The notes: generated by a model from the sequence alone, not told the origin. A stretch of 64,000 nucleotides of DNA from Streptococcus pluranimalium (GCF_002953735.1 NZ_CP025536.1:564001-628000); one strand, 5' to 3'; positions 17,377 through 26,723 are shown, counted from the stretch's first letter. Program-made: numbers and translations.

Positions 17377-18289
17377 CCTCGCCACTAGCTAAGGTCACAA
17401 TTTGACCATTGTTTGTTTCTAAAATTAAGTGTCCCTGATCAGTGATATCTGAGACTTTGGCAGTAATAACTTGGTTATCTTTTTCATAAGTCACTTGTTT
17501 ATGTAAGACAAGTGATTTTTCTTTGTAAACTTTGATATGGTCATGCTCTGGGATCTTAAAGAAGAGTTTCCAAATTTCACAAATCAGATCATTACGCGTA
17601 ATAGTTGGCGTTTCTGTGAAAAGAGAAGCCGCGATACCATCTAACTCATTAGGAAACGTTGATATATGGAAATTGAGACCAATGCCAATAAAGACATCAG
17701 TAACTTGCCCTGTTTCAACAGAAGTGACAGCTTCTGAGAGAATGCCAGCAATTTTTTTGCCGTCTAAGAAGATATCATTAACCCACTTAATCTCAGGAGA
17801 TTTATCCGTTAGTCTTGAAATGGCTTTAACAATGCTAGATGCTACTAAAACCGTATAGGGTGGCAATTTATCATAGGATGCATTAGGTTTAAGATGGAGT
17901 GTCATGTAGATACCACCGTTTTTATCCGCGTGGAAATGGCGGCCAAGTCTCCCTCGGGCTGCCGTTTGATTAGGAGCTAGATAGAGATGAGGTGCTTGAG
18001 CTCCATTGAGAGCGGCTGTTTTAGCATCTTGTTGTGTTGATTCACTGGAAACTAGGTAGCTCACAGGGAGGTTTAAGGCATTGGAAATGACATCAGGTAA
18101 CAGTAAATCCCCAGATAGAATACGGTATCCTCTTTTTTTAATAGCCTCAATCTGGATACCATTATCTTCTAAAGTTTTAATAGCTTTCCAAACAGCTGCT
18201 CTTGAGATATCCAATTCTCGAGCCAGTGTCTCACCAGTAATAAAATTTTCTTTTAATAAGCGTTGGTAAATACGTTCATAGGTTTTCAT
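17357..18289 (-). CDS. birA: Biotin--[acetyl-CoA-carboxylase] ligase / biotin operon repressor BirA
   Basis: This 310-residue bifunctional protein has an N-terminal winged helix (LARELDISRAAVWKAIKTLE), a central ligase domain with the biotin/ATP loop ARGRLGRHFHADKNGG and KWVNDIFLDGKKIAGIL, and a C-terminal SH3-like domain. It attaches biotin to acetyl-CoA carboxylase and represses biotin genes through biotinyl-5'-AMP. It is convergent with the preceding small gene and divergent from metK. Confidence 0.96.
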   Translation of the reverse strand: MKTYERIYQRLLKENFITGETLARELDISRAAVWKAIKTLEDNGIQIEAIKKRGYRILSGDLLLPDVISNALNLPVSYLVSSESTQQDAKTAALNGAQAPHLYLAPNQTAARGRLGRHFHADKNGGIYMTLHLKPNASYDKLPPYTVLVASSIVKAISRLTDKSPEIKWVNDIFLDGKKIAGILSEAVTSVETGQVTDVFIGIGLNFHISTFPNELDGIAASLFTETPTITRNDLICEIWKLFFKIPEHDHIKVYKEKSLVLHKQVTYEKDNQVITAKVSDITDQGHLILETNNGQIVTLASGEVSLSSW

Positions 18290-18370
18290 ACTGTTAGTAT
18301 AGTATAAGGCATTTGACTTGTCAGTAATTTTCCTAAATTTTGCTAAAAAGATTAATAAAAGTGATTTTTA

Positions 18371-18379
18371 TGGTACAAT
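18371..18379 (+). promoter_or_regulatory. Extended -10 promoter of the metK leader
   Basis: TGG-TACAAT (-10 at 18374-18379) would start transcription near 18386, just ahead of the riboswitch. The -35 element is poor. Confidence 0.55.
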
Positions 18380-18390
18380 ATTAGGCGTTA

Positions 18391-18612
18391 TTAAGTCCCG
18401 ATAAGATAGTCTGGATGATTAAAAGATTTCTAGTCTTCGTTAGTCGACTTCGGTGAACTCTAGTTCTACCTTCAGATCATCTGCCTCGATTAGAAAACTT
18501 TTTCTGCATTCACACTCTGTTTTGAGTATGAAAGGCTAGTTCTTTGTAACCTAGTAACATGTCGCAGGACATTTCCTGTAGTAAACATTTTTTAAGGGGG
18601 ACATTTTTTATG
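18391..18612 (+). promoter_or_regulatory. SMK box (SAM-III) riboswitch controlling metK
   Basis: The 220-base leader ends in AAGGGGGACATTTTTT-ATG, where the Shine-Dalgarno itself (18596-18602) is complementary to GUCCC at 18395-18399 near the transcript 5' end. The conserved TTTGTAACCTAG segment of the SMK aptamer is present (18543-18554). In the SMK box, SAM binding pairs the Shine-Dalgarno with its anti-sequence and blocks metK translation. The middle part (about 18420-18540) is a long peripheral hairpin insert. Confidence 0.9.
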
Positions 18613-19815
18613 TCAGAACGTAAACTTTTCACGTCTGAGTCAGTTTCGGAAGGACATCCGGACAAGATTGCAGACCAGATTTCGGATGCTATTTTAGATG
18701 CTGTTTTAGAGCAAGATCCAGATGCCCACGTGGCTGCAGAAACGGTTGTTTACACAGGATCAGTTCATGTTTTCGGTGAAATTTCAACATCAGCCTATGT
18801 GGATATTAACCGAGTGGTTCGTGATACCATTGCTGAGATTGGATACACTAATGCAGAGTATGGCTTTGCAGCTGAATCTGTTGGTGTTCATCCATCACTG
18901 GTTGAACAGTCAGCAGATATCGCTCAGGGTGTTAACGAAGCGCTTGAGGTTCGTGAAGGGGATAAAGATGATCTAAGCTTGATTGGAGCAGGTGATCAGG
19001 GTCTTATGTTTGGATTTGCTATTGATGAAACCCCTGAATTCATGCCATTACCGATTTCGCTATCTCATCAATTGGTTCGTAAATTAGCAGAATTACGCAA
19101 GTCTGGCGTAATCTCATATCTTCGTCCTGACGCTAAGTCACAAGTGACAGTCGAATACGATGAAAATGATAAGCCAGTTCGCGTTGATACTGTTGTTATC
19201 TCAACCCAACATGACCCGGAAGCAACCAATGAGCAAATCCGTGAAGATATTATTAATCAGGTTATCAAAGCTGTTATTCCTGAACAGTATCTTGATGATG
19301 AAACGAAATTTTTCATCAATCCAACTGGACGCTTTGTTATCGGTGGTCCACAAGGGGATTCTGGTTTGACAGGACGAAAGATCATTGTCGATACTTATGG
19401 TGGTTATAGTCGTCATGGCGGTGGGGCATTCTCCGGAAAAGATGCTACTAAGGTAGACCGCTCAGCTTCATACGCAGCTCGTTATATCGCTAAAAATATT
19501 GTAGCAGCAGGTTTAGCCAAGAAAGCAGAAGTTCAGTTGGCTTATGCCATCGGTGTGGCACAGCCAGTATCTGTTCGTGTTGATACTTTTGGTACTTCAA
19601 CGGTTTCAGAAGCAACACTAGAAAAAGCAGTTCGGCAGATTTTTGATCTGCGTCCTGCAGGCATTATCAAAATGTTAGATTTGAAACGACCAATCTACAA
19701 ACAAACAGCTGCCTATGGCCACATGGGACGTACCGATATTGACCTTCCGTGGGAAAGATTAGATAAAGTAGAAGTCTTAAAAGCTGCAGTTGAAAAAATT
19801 AAAATCGAGATTTAA
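18610..19815 (+). CDS. metK: S-adenosylmethionine synthetase
   Basis: The 401-residue enzyme makes SAM from methionine and ATP. Typical motifs: [20 protein letters not shown] (ATP site), [30 protein letters not shown] and [17 protein letters not shown]. The ATG at 18610 is used because it follows the riboswitch-controlled GGGGGA. The frame extends to 18559, inside the aptamer, and is not a credible start. Feedback comes from the SAM-III riboswitch. Confidence 0.97.
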   Translation: MSERKLFTSESVSEGHPDKIADQISDAILDAVLEQDPDAHVAAETVVYTGSVHVFGEISTSAYVDINRVVRDTIAEIGYTNAEYGFAAESVGVHPSLVEQSADIAQGVNEALEVREGDKDDLSLIGAGDQGLMFGFAIDETPEFMPLPISLSHQLVRKLAELRKSGVISYLRPDAKSQVTVEYDENDKPVRVDTVVISTQHDPEATNEQIREDIINQVIKAVIPEQYLDDETKFFINPTGRFVIGGPQGDSGLTGRKIIVDTYGGYSRHGGGAFSGKDATKVDRSASYAARYIAKNIVAAGLAKKAEVQLAYAIGVAQPVSVRVDTFGTSTVSEATLEKAVRQIFDLRPAGIIKMLDLKRPIYKQTAAYGHMGRTDIDLPWERLDKVEVLKAAVEKIKIEI

Positions 19816-19851
19816 CATCAACTGCCTCAAACAGTTAAACAAATTATTATT

Positions 19852-19907
19852 GAAAGGGTTTAGTTCTGTAGTGAATAGAACGAAACCCTTTTAGTTTTGT
19901 TTTAGAT
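19852..19907 (+). terminator. Terminator of metK
   Basis: Long hairpin AAAGGGTTTaGTTCT / AGAACgAAACCCTTT followed by TAGTTTTGTTTT. Between this and 20040 I see no gene. Confidence 0.85.
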
Positions 19908-20040
19908 TGTTTATTCTTGCAGTAAAAATACAGTTAGTAAGGCTTGTTTGATCTTATTAAAAATCTGAATGCTTTACGGGGTTATTCAAAAAAAGCTATT
20001 TGAAGTAATAATTCAGCAGCAGTTAGGTTAAAATAAAGTG

Positions 20041-20067
20041 AAAAAACCAGCTGTCTTAAGACGCTGG
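20041..20067 (-). terminator. Terminator of the YiaA/B gene
   Basis: Palindromic hairpin ACCAGC..GTCTTAAGAC..GCTGGT, followed on the minus strand by TTTTTTCACTTT. It lies about 110 bases behind the gene it serves; the stretch 20068-20178 is otherwise empty. Confidence 0.75.
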
Positions 20068-20178
20068 TCGGTAATGTAGATTGATAGTTTTTGTTTAAGC
20101 GATCATGAGATGAATGGTTACGATGGTTGATAAGAATTATGATCATAAACTTTTGGGGGAATAAGTTCTTCTTTAAAC

Positions 20179-20454
20179 TTATTCTATCGTATCGTCGTTG
20201 TGGAGATTAGCATTCTGGAAAAGGGAATTGTAGTTTTCTTCGTCTTCTTGGTTGTCGCGTATAACTTTAGAGACCGTAAAAGATGAAGAAATGAGTCCGA
20301 CAGATCCCATGAGATAGTATCCTTTAACCATAAGTGGTTCTTTTAAAGTGTATAATCCAATCAACATTAAACCAAGGAAGAAAAGGAATGATCCCCAAGC
20401 CATCATGGTAAATGCAGGGGTATTGCGATAGATTTTTTTCTTAACTTTATTCAT
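20179..20454 (-). CDS. YiaA/YiaB family two-helix inner membrane protein
   Basis: The 91-residue protein contains the family signature NTPAFTMMAWGSF, two predicted membrane helices (about residues 15-36 and 42-62) and an acidic soluble tail (DNQEDEENYNSLFQNAN). The family is widespread and has no assigned function. GGAG lies before the ATG on the minus strand. Single gene with its own terminator. Confidence 0.85.
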   Translation of the reverse strand: MNKVKKKIYRNTPAFTMMAWGSFLFFLGLMLIGLYTLKEPLMVKGYYLMGSVGLISSSFTVSKVIRDNQEDEENYNSLFQNANLHNDDTIE

Positions 20455-20570
20455 AATGAACTCCTGTTTCTCTTTAATTTTAAAAAAATTATATCATATT
20501 AGATTGTTATTTTCAAAAATATTAGAGAAATAACAATTAATTAGGTATTGAAATACTAAATTTTTTGTAT

Positions 20571-20599
20571 TTGGCACTCTTCTAAAATTGTGATAAAAT
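20571..20599 (+). promoter_or_regulatory. Promoter of murA
   Basis: TTGGCA (20571-20576), 17-base spacer, TAAAAT (20594-20599). Confidence 0.65.
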
Positions 20600-20642
20600 A
20601 GAGGGGATGAATTCATGTATTAGTATAAGAAAGTATTAGTTT

Positions 20643-21905
20643 ATGCGTAAAATTGTTATTAATGGGGGGAAACCTCTGCAAGGTGACGTTGCCGTTTCGG
20701 GTGCTAAAAATAGTGTTGTCGCTTTGATTCCGGCTGTTATTTTAGCTGATGATGTCGTCATATTAGATGGTGTTCCTGCAATCTCAGATGTTGATAGCCT
20801 GGTTGAGATTATGGAAATCATGGGAGCAAGAATCAAACGTTATGATGATACACTTGAGATTGATCCCCGTGGTGTTAAAAATATTCCAATGCCATACGGT
20901 AAAATCAACAGTCTTCGTGCTTCTTATTATTTTTATGGTAGTCTTTTAGGACGTTTTGCTGAAGCTACTGTTGGTTTACCTGGTGGTTGTGATCTTGGTC
21001 CTCGTCCGATTGATTTACATCTAAAAGCTTTTGAAGCAATGGGAGCGAAGGTCTCTTATGAAGGTGAGTCAATGCGTCTTGCTACTGAAAATAGCGAGCC
21101 TATTCATGGAACACATATTTATTTTGATACTGTAACTGTTGGAGCGACGATTAATACCATGCTTGCAGCGGTGAAAGCTCAAGGGCGTACAGTTATTGAA
21201 AATGCAGCTCGCGAACCTGAAATTATTGATGTAGCAACTTTATTAAATAATATGGGAGCTCGTGTTCGTGGCGCTGGTACAGATGTTATTACCATTGACG
21301 GAGTGGATCGTTTAAATGGTACACGTCACCAAGTTATTCCAGATCGTATTGAAGCTGGCTCTTATATTGCTTTGGCAGCGGCAGTAGGTAGTGGTGTTAG
21401 AATTACAAATGTTCTATACGAGCATTTAGAGTCATTCATTGCTAAGCTGGAAGAAATGGGCGTGCGAATGACAGTTGAGGAAGATTCCATTTTTGTTGAA
21501 AAACAAGATAAACTAAAAGCAGTCTCTATTAAAACGTCTCCTTATCCAGGATTTGCTACAGATTTACAACAGCCTCTGACACCTCTATTGTTGAAGGCAG
21601 AAGGTCGTGGCACAATCTTTGATACGATTTATGAAAAGCGTGTCAACCATGTACCAGAATTAGCTCGTATGGGCGCAAAAATCTCTGTGCTTGGTGATCA
21701 GGTTGTCTATGATGGTCCAAATCAACTCACTGGTGCAGAAGTGAGAGCAACTGATTTGCGTGCGGGAGCAGCTCTTGTGACAGCTGGTTTGATGGCTAAA
21801 GGACGTACGGAAATTTCAAATATTGAGTTCATTCTGCGTGGTTATTCTAATATCATTGAGAAACTACGCGCTCTAGGTGCTGATATCACATTAATTGAAG
21901 AATAA
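20643..21905 (+). CDS. murA: UDP-N-acetylglucosamine 1-carboxyvinyltransferase (MurA paralogue)
   Basis: This 420-residue EPSP-synthase-fold enzyme adds enolpyruvate from PEP to UDP-GlcNAc, the first committed step of peptidoglycan synthesis. Lys22 ([12 protein letters not shown]) and the active-site Cys116 in [20 protein letters not shown] are present, so it should be fosfomycin-sensitive. Low-GC Gram-positives carry two MurA paralogues. The length and the GCDLGPRP loop suggest the MurZ/MurA2 type, but I cannot be sure. No strong ribosome site precedes the ATG. Confidence 0.93.
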   Translation: MRKIVINGGKPLQGDVAVSGAKNSVVALIPAVILADDVVILDGVPAISDVDSLVEIMEIMGARIKRYDDTLEIDPRGVKNIPMPYGKINSLRASYYFYGSLLGRFAEATVGLPGGCDLGPRPIDLHLKAFEAMGAKVSYEGESMRLATENSEPIHGTHIYFDTVTVGATINTMLAAVKAQGRTVIENAAREPEIIDVATLLNNMGARVRGAGTDVITIDGVDRLNGTRHQVIPDRIEAGSYIALAAAVGSGVRITNVLYEHLESFIAKLEEMGVRMTVEEDSIFVEKQDKLKAVSIKTSPYPGFATDLQQPLTPLLLKAEGRGTIFDTIYEKRVNHVPELARMGAKISVLGDQVVYDGPNQLTGAEVRATDLRAGAALVTAGLMAKGRTEISNIEFILRGYSNIIEKLRALGADITLIEE

Positions 21906-21907
21906 AA

Positions 21908-21940
21908 TAAAGGTTGAGGATAGAAATCCCAGCCTTTTTC
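21908..21940 (+). terminator. Terminator of murA
   Basis: AAGGTTGaGGAT / ATCCcAGCCTT hairpin followed by TTTTT. Confidence 0.8.
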
Positions 21941-22074
21941 TGGTGGGTATTATTATCAGATAGGACAATGCCATATCATGATGATTGAGCTTTAGATGCA
22001 GTGACGGCTCTTGTGAAAAGATATCTGTTTTATAATTAACTTTGTCCTCTGATATAGCAACAGTTTAACTGTTA

Positions 22075-22083
22075 TGCTATAAT
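22075..22083 (+). promoter_or_regulatory. Extended -10 predicting a leaderless mRNA for the GNAT gene
   Basis: TGC-TATAAT ends at 22083. Position +1 would be 22090, the A of the ATG. No ribosome site is visible. Confidence 0.6.
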
Positions 22084-22089
22084 TTTAGT

Positions 22090-22644
22090 ATGTCAGTAGC
22101 ACTTAAATTAGCGCAGTTTGCCACCTTTGAAACTGAAAGGCTCTTTTTTCGCCCTTTTTCTTATCCAGACTTAGACGATTTTGCAGATATTGTTTTAAAC
22201 CCTCGTGTGACAAGGTTCATACATCCGAGCTATCAAAACAAGCAGGAAGCGGCAGAATTGCTAATAGAAGCCTTTATGAAAGAACCTTTGGGAAAATGGG
22301 CTATTGTTAACCAAAAAACGAGTACAGTGATTGGTGCAATTCGCCTAGAAAATAGAGATGACCGACACAAGCGCGTAGAGATAAGTTATTTTTTATCAGA
22401 AGAATTCTGGCACCAAGGTTTTATGTCAGAGAGCCTTAGGGCCCTACTCAATCTCTGTTTCAAGGAATTCGAGATTCGTGTTATTGATATTATTGTTCAT
22501 GAGGAGAATATAGCGAGCCAAGCTTTAGCGGAAGCGTGTGGGTTCAAAATAAAAGAGCGTTTCAAGGGAAGCGATCGCTACACTCATAAAATGAGGCGGT
22601 ATACCCGTCTGGAATTACAAGGTGAGGATTATCATTATGAGTAA
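22090..22644 (+). CDS. GNAT acetyltransferase, RimJ/RimL-like
   Basis: This 184-residue N-acetyltransferase begins ETERLFFRPFSYPDLDDFAD, the RimJ-type opening (TERLxLRP...D). Acetyl-CoA-site features follow: AIRLENRDDRHKRVEISYFL and EEFWHQGFMSESLRALL, with ALAEACGFK near the end. The target is unknown. It overlaps the next gene by ATGAGTAA, so the two are coupled. It may be read from a leaderless transcript. Confidence 0.87.
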   Translation: MSVALKLAQFATFETERLFFRPFSYPDLDDFADIVLNPRVTRFIHPSYQNKQEAAELLIEAFMKEPLGKWAIVNQKTSTVIGAIRLENRDDRHKRVEISYFLSEEFWHQGFMSESLRALLNLCFKEFEIRVIDIIVHEENIASQALAEACGFKIKERFKGSDRYTHKMRRYTRLELQGEDYHYE

Positions 22645-23923
22645 GCATAAGGAAATTCTTGATTATTTAGAAAATTTAAGAATTGGTAAACGTGTCAGTG
22701 TCCGCAGTATTTCCAATCATTTAAATGTTAGTGATGGAACAGCGTATCGTGCAATCAAAGAGGCTGAAAATAGAGGGATTGTTGAAACAAGACCCAGAAG
22801 TGGGACTGTACGCGTTGAAAATAAGAAAAAAATTAGTCTTGAAAAAATAACGTTTGCTGAAATTGCTCGTATTAGCGATTCGGAAGTGGTGGCAGGAAAA
22901 GACGGTTTATCTCAAGAATTTAGTAAGTTTTCAATTGGTGCCATGACGCGAGAAAATATCTTGGATCATTTGGTTTCTGGAGGTTTGCTTATCGTTGGTG
23001 ATCGTGAAGATATTCAGTTATTAGCCTTGGAACACGGTAATGCTATTTTGGTGACAGGTGGTTTTGCAATTTCTGAGATAGTTAAGGATACGGCTGATAA
23101 ATTAGCCATTCCTGTTATGGTAACGGCCTATGATACTTTTAGTGTTGCAACTTTAATTAATAAAGCTATTTCGAATGCTAAAATCAAAACAGATATCAAA
23201 ACAGTAGGGCAAATTTATTTATCTAAGGAAGATTATGGCTTTTTAATAGAGACGGATTTAGTATCTACTTATCATGATTTAGTAAAAGAAACAAATCATG
23301 TACGTTTTCCAGTTATAGACAGTAAGAATCGTGTCGTTGGCATTGTCAGCATGCGAGATGTTATTGGGAAAGATCAGCAGTTACAAATTCGAAAAGTGAT
23401 GGCAAAAACACCAGTAACAACGAGTCCTAATATTAGTTTGGCGACTGTTAGCCAAAAGATGGTTTTTGAAGATTTTGACATGCTTCCAGTTGTGGATAAA
23501 TCGAAAAATTTTCTAGGTGTTGTAACACGTCGGCATGTGATGGAAACCTTGAAAAATCTTTCTAAGACACATATCCATAGTTATAGTGAGCAATTTGTTT
23601 CAAACTTAGAAGTTCTAAAAGACGGTCGTTTTCAGTTTGTGGTTGAGCCACATATGATTGACAATTCGGATAGCTTGGCTTACGGTGTATTAACAGAATT
23701 TTTGAAAGAAGCGACCATGAACCTTTTAACTAAGCGCCATCAAAAGAATATCATTATTGAACAAATGATGGTATACTTTTTACAGGCTTTACAAATTGAT
23801 GACTTTTTGACCATTACACCCAAAGTTATTGCGGAAAGTCGTCGTAGCATGACTCTTGATATTGATGTAACATCAGCAGAACAACTAGTCGCTAAAGCAA
23901 TCGTCACTACGAAGATGACTTAG
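22637..23923 (+). CDS. spxR: SpxR/YtoI-like regulator: HTH, DRTGG, two CBS and hotdog domains
   Basis: The 428-residue multidomain protein shows an N-terminal winged helix (IGKRVSVRSISNHLNVSDGT), a DRTGG domain (about 70-180), two CBS repeats (about 195-310, with FPVIDSKNRVVGIVSMRDVI and LPVVDKSKNFLGVVTRRHVM) and a C-terminal hotdog thioesterase-like domain. This is the architecture of B. subtilis YtoI and pneumococcal SpxR, a regulator of pyruvate oxidase and other genes that responds to metabolic ligands. Linkage to map supports the assignment. Start ATG 22637 overlaps the GNAT stop. Confidence 0.85.
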   Translation: MSKHKEILDYLENLRIGKRVSVRSISNHLNVSDGTAYRAIKEAENRGIVETRPRSGTVRVENKKKISLEKITFAEIARISDSEVVAGKDGLSQEFSKFSIGAMTRENILDHLVSGGLLIVGDREDIQLLALEHGNAILVTGGFAISEIVKDTADKLAIPVMVTAYDTFSVATLINKAISNAKIKTDIKTVGQIYLSKEDYGFLIETDLVSTYHDLVKETNHVRFPVIDSKNRVVGIVSMRDVIGKDQQLQIRKVMAKTPVTTSPNISLATVSQKMVFEDFDMLPVVDKSKNFLGVVTRRHVMETLKNLSKTHIHSYSEQFVSNLEVLKDGRFQFVVEPHMIDNSDSLAYGVLTEFLKEATMNLLTKRHQKNIIIEQMMVYFLQALQIDDFLTITPKVIAESRRSMTLDIDVTSAEQLVAKAIVTTKMT

Positions 23924-23958
23924 AGAAAAAGATTGAATAGTAGGAGAATAATGTAAAC

Positions 23959-24819
23959 ATGATAACATTAAAATCAGCGCGTGAAATTGAAGCGATGGAT
24001 CGTGCAGGGGACTTTTTAGCAAGTATTCACATTGGCTTGAGAGAGATCATTAAGCCGGGTGTTGATATGTGGGAAGTTGAAGAGTATGTTCGTCGACGCT
24101 GTAAAGAAGATAATGTTCTTCCATTACAGATAGGGGTAGATGGTCATCTTATGGATTACCCATATGCGACTTGTTGTGGGCTAAACGATGAGGTTGCTCA
24201 TGCCTTTCCACGTCATTATATTTTACAAGACGGTGATCTTTTAAAAGTAGACATGGTTTTAAGTGAACCTTTAGATAAATCAATTATTGACGTATCAAAG
24301 CTTAATTTTGATAATGTTGCTGAGATGAAGAAACACACCCAATCTTATGCTGGTGGATTAGCGGATTCTTGTTGGGCTTATGCAGTAGGCGATGTTTCAA
24401 ATGATGTGAAGCAGTTGATGGATGTTACCAAAGAAGCTATGTACATTGGTATTGAGAAAGCTGTTGTTGGTAATCGTATCGGTGATATTGGTGCAGCCAT
24501 TCAAGAGTATGCTGAGAGTCATGGCTACGGCGTTGTTCGAGATCTTGTTGGGCATGGTGTTGGGCCGACGATGCATGAAGCACCCAATGTCCCACATTAC
24601 GGTACGGCAGGTAAAGGTCTTCGCTTAAAAGAAGGAATGGTCCTGACCATTGAACCAATGATCAATACAGGAACTTGGGAAATTGATACAGATATGAAAA
24701 CTGGTTGGGCACATAAAACCCTTGATGGTGGTCTATCTTGTCAATACGAACATCAGTTTGTGATTACAAAAGATGGTCCAGTGATTTTGACCAGTCAAGG
24801 TGAAGAGAGAACTTACTAG
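23959..24819 (+). CDS. map: Methionine aminopeptidase, type I
   Basis: The 286-residue metalloprotease removes the initiator Met from nascent proteins. Metal ligands are in VDMVLSEP (the conserved Asp), DVSNDV region, GHGVGPTMHEAPNVPHYG (His), TIEPMINTG (Glu) and CQYEHQFVI (Glu). It is longer than the 250-residue E. coli enzyme because of an insertion near residues 105-130 (IIDVSKLNFDNVAEM), which is usual in streptococci. AGGAGAATAATG stands upstream. Confidence 0.95.
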   Translation: MITLKSAREIEAMDRAGDFLASIHIGLREIIKPGVDMWEVEEYVRRRCKEDNVLPLQIGVDGHLMDYPYATCCGLNDEVAHAFPRHYILQDGDLLKVDMVLSEPLDKSIIDVSKLNFDNVAEMKKHTQSYAGGLADSCWAYAVGDVSNDVKQLMDVTKEAMYIGIEKAVVGNRIGDIGAAIQEYAESHGYGVVRDLVGHGVGPTMHEAPNVPHYGTAGKGLRLKEGMVLTIEPMINTGTWEIDTDMKTGWAHKTLDGGLSCQYEHQFVITKDGPVILTSQGEERTY

Positions 24820-24830
24820 AGAGAGTTTCC

Positions 24831-25751
24831 GTGAAAAAACTAATTTCAAGACTACAGTCCAGTGATTTTGTTAAATATTTTTTAGAATTGTTTCGCACTG
24901 CAGAAATGGATTTATCCAGTATTGCTGTGGCTTACTATCTTCTTTTAACCATATTTCCTTTCTTTGTGCTCCTAGCTAATATTTTTCCATATATCAATAT
25001 CAATACAGATCAGATACTGATGTTCTTACAAGAAAATTTACCGGAAGAATTATATCAGACAACATCTGGTATTGTTATTAACATTTTCAATGAGCCTAAT
25101 ACTGGCTTGGTTTGGATTTCGATTGCGACTGGGTTATGGACTATGTCACGAAGTATGACCTTTTTGCAAAAATCCATTAACAAGGCTTACGGTGTTCAGG
25201 ATCACAGAGATATTGTCTTAGGTTACCTCTTTGGTTTTTTATCCAGTCTTGTAGTCATTTTATTTTTAGCGATTGCTATTTTGTTATCAACATTTGGTAA
25301 GGCTGCCCTGCATTTGCTCTATTCGAATTACCCATTTGATCCCAAATTGTTTGATCTTTTGATGAGTTTAACTCAGCCGGTTACAGCGGCAGTGTTTTTC
25401 ATTGCTTTAGGGGTTCTTTATTACATTTTGCCTAATGTTCATATTCGTAAAATGAGATACATCATGCCAGGAACTATTTTTACAACTTTTGTATTTATGA
25501 CAATGACAAGTATTTTTGGACGTTATGTGACCTCTATGATGGATCGATTGGACAATCTTAGAATGTTTGGTTCCATTACGATTTTAGCAGTTATGCTTTG
25601 GTTTACTGTTTTTGCTAAAGTCATTATTTTCGGAGCTATTTTAAATGCATCCTACCAAAAAAAACACATGGATGACTTTGAAACACGTGATGGCAATCTG
25701 ATTACTCTGATTAAAAATACTTTCCAAAAAGCTAAAAAAGCCAATGATTAG
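24831..25751 (+). CDS. YihY/BrkB family membrane protein
   Basis: This 306-residue polytopic protein has about six hydrophobic segments and the YihY signature: AVAYYLLLTIFPFFVLLANI, then GLWTMSRSMTFLQKSINKAYGV, and YYILPNVHIRKMRYIMPGTI. The family was once called ribonuclease BN, wrongly, and its true role is unknown. It starts at GTG, 11 bases behind map, so it is probably in the spxR-map operon. Confidence 0.88.
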   Translation: MKKLISRLQSSDFVKYFLELFRTAEMDLSSIAVAYYLLLTIFPFFVLLANIFPYININTDQILMFLQENLPEELYQTTSGIVINIFNEPNTGLVWISIATGLWTMSRSMTFLQKSINKAYGVQDHRDIVLGYLFGFLSSLVVILFLAIAILLSTFGKAALHLLYSNYPFDPKLFDLLMSLTQPVTAAVFFIALGVLYYILPNVHIRKMRYIMPGTIFTTFVFMTMTSIFGRYVTSMMDRLDNLRMFGSITILAVMLWFTVFAKVIIFGAILNASYQKKHMDDFETRDGNLITLIKNTFQKAKKAND

Positions 25752-25791
25752 GCGAGGAATGACTAAATTAGCTTACAAGTAACAATACATT

Positions 25792-25840
25792 TGAGACTAG
25801 TTTCTTGTGTTGAACAAGAGGCTAGTCTCTTCATTTTTTT
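25792..25840 (+). terminator. Terminator of the GNAT-spxR-map-yihY operon
   Basis: GAGACTAG / CTAGTCTC hairpin with an internal CTTGT / ACAAG pair, followed by TTCATTTTTTT. Confidence 0.85.
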
Positions 25841-25883
25841 GAATACCGATAGCGTTATAGACTGTCATGGGATGTGAATAGTA

Positions 25884-25987
25884 ATACTCATTGAAAATCA
25901 AAATCTGACGTTGTCAAGTATACCTTGAAGAACTTTAGTTCTATCTGTGGCACCTTTCCTAGTCAGATATTGATTTTCTTCTAGTAT
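25884..25987. repeat. 104-bp MITE-like element with terminal inverted repeats
   Basis: The left end ATACTCATTGAAAATCAA is matched, inverted, by the right end (reverse complement ATACTAGAAGAAAATCAA). Both continue into ATCTGAC, so about 26 bases pair with about four mismatches. An internal AGAACTTTAGTTCT palindrome lies at 25930-25943. There is no coding capacity. Size and structure fit a small non-autonomous repeat such as those scattered in streptococcal genomes. Confidence 0.65.
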
Positions 25988-26204
25988 ATAGCCTTTTGAA
26001 TTACCGTTGATACATCGCCGCTTTCAACTTACCGTGCTCGTACTCCAGTACTATCTACGGCTTAGTTCCCTGTCTGAAAGTTAATTCATTTGACTGTATT
26101 TCTCTTGTGTTTCTTTCATTTTGAAGATAGAAGATTTTAGATTTTGGTGTTGAAAAACGTTTAGATCATTTGATCTGATGGTGTAAAGATATGGTTGGAT
26201 AAAA
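25988..26204. other. Non-coding spacer with repeat fragments
   Basis: No gene is visible. The segment TCTGAAAGTTAATTCATT (26073-26090) recurs at 39332 with one change in the first 18 bases, which suggests a second class of dispersed repeat. Confidence 0.4.
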
Positions 26205-26245
26205 AAAGACCCCCGTTTTCTATTTATCTAGAATATAACGGAAGG
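26205..26245 (-). terminator. Terminator of the nrnA-gtrA unit
   Basis: On the minus strand CCTTCCGTT pairs with AACGGGGG across a loop and is followed by TCTTTTTTT. Confidence 0.7.
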
Positions 26246-26281
26246 TTATTATCATATCACTTTATAAAGATAGCAGCTGAT

Positions 26282-26722
26282 TCAACTGGTTTTCTTGTTT
26301 TTAAAGACTAAATATTTACTAATGACGTAATTGACAATGATAATGATGACTTGTGCCATGAGAGATTCAATTAGGTTGACTCTAGCTAAATCATGGTTGA
26401 CGAATTGTCCAATCAGGTTAGGAAATTTTTCTACAAAGGTAACAACTAATACTAAATCAATCAGTAGTGTAAAAAGTCGAGCTCCAACAAAGGACACCAG
26501 ACGTTTTTGCCAACCAGCTTTCTCTTGTTTGAAAACAATACTATCATTGGTGAAAAAAGCAAAGAGAATAGCAATAGCGTTAGCTATAACCGCAGATAGA
26601 GTTGCTTGTTGGCTGATTGAAAACACAATAGTCCTGACAATCAAGTAGACAAGTGTTGTTAGAACACCGAAGATGAGGTAAGAAATCACTTCATTGTTGA
26701 GTAATTTTTTGATAGTCTTCAT
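26282..26722 (-). CDS. GtrA/GtcA family membrane protein
   Basis: The 146-residue protein has four hydrophobic helices and the GtrA opening (NNEVISYLIFGVLTTLVYLI), ending in the basic ISKYLVFKNKK. GtrA proteins are thought to flip lipid-linked sugars or help decorate wall polysaccharides. The in-frame ORF is longer, but ATG 26722 with AAGGAG 7 bases before it is the likely start. It is one base from the end of the NrnA gene, so the two are cotranscribed. Confidence 0.85.
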   Translation of the reverse strand: MKTIKKLLNNEVISYLIFGVLTTLVYLIVRTIVFSISQQATLSAVIANAIAILFAFFTNDSIVFKQEKAGWQKRLVSFVGARLFTLLIDLVLVVTFVEKFPNLIGQFVNHDLARVNLIESLMAQVIIIIVNYVISKYLVFKNKKTS

Positions 26723-26723
26723 T

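Noticed and set aside
18559..18609. Upstream extension of metK
   Set aside because: The added codons lie within the SMK riboswitch, and the controlled Shine-Dalgarno belongs to ATG 18610.
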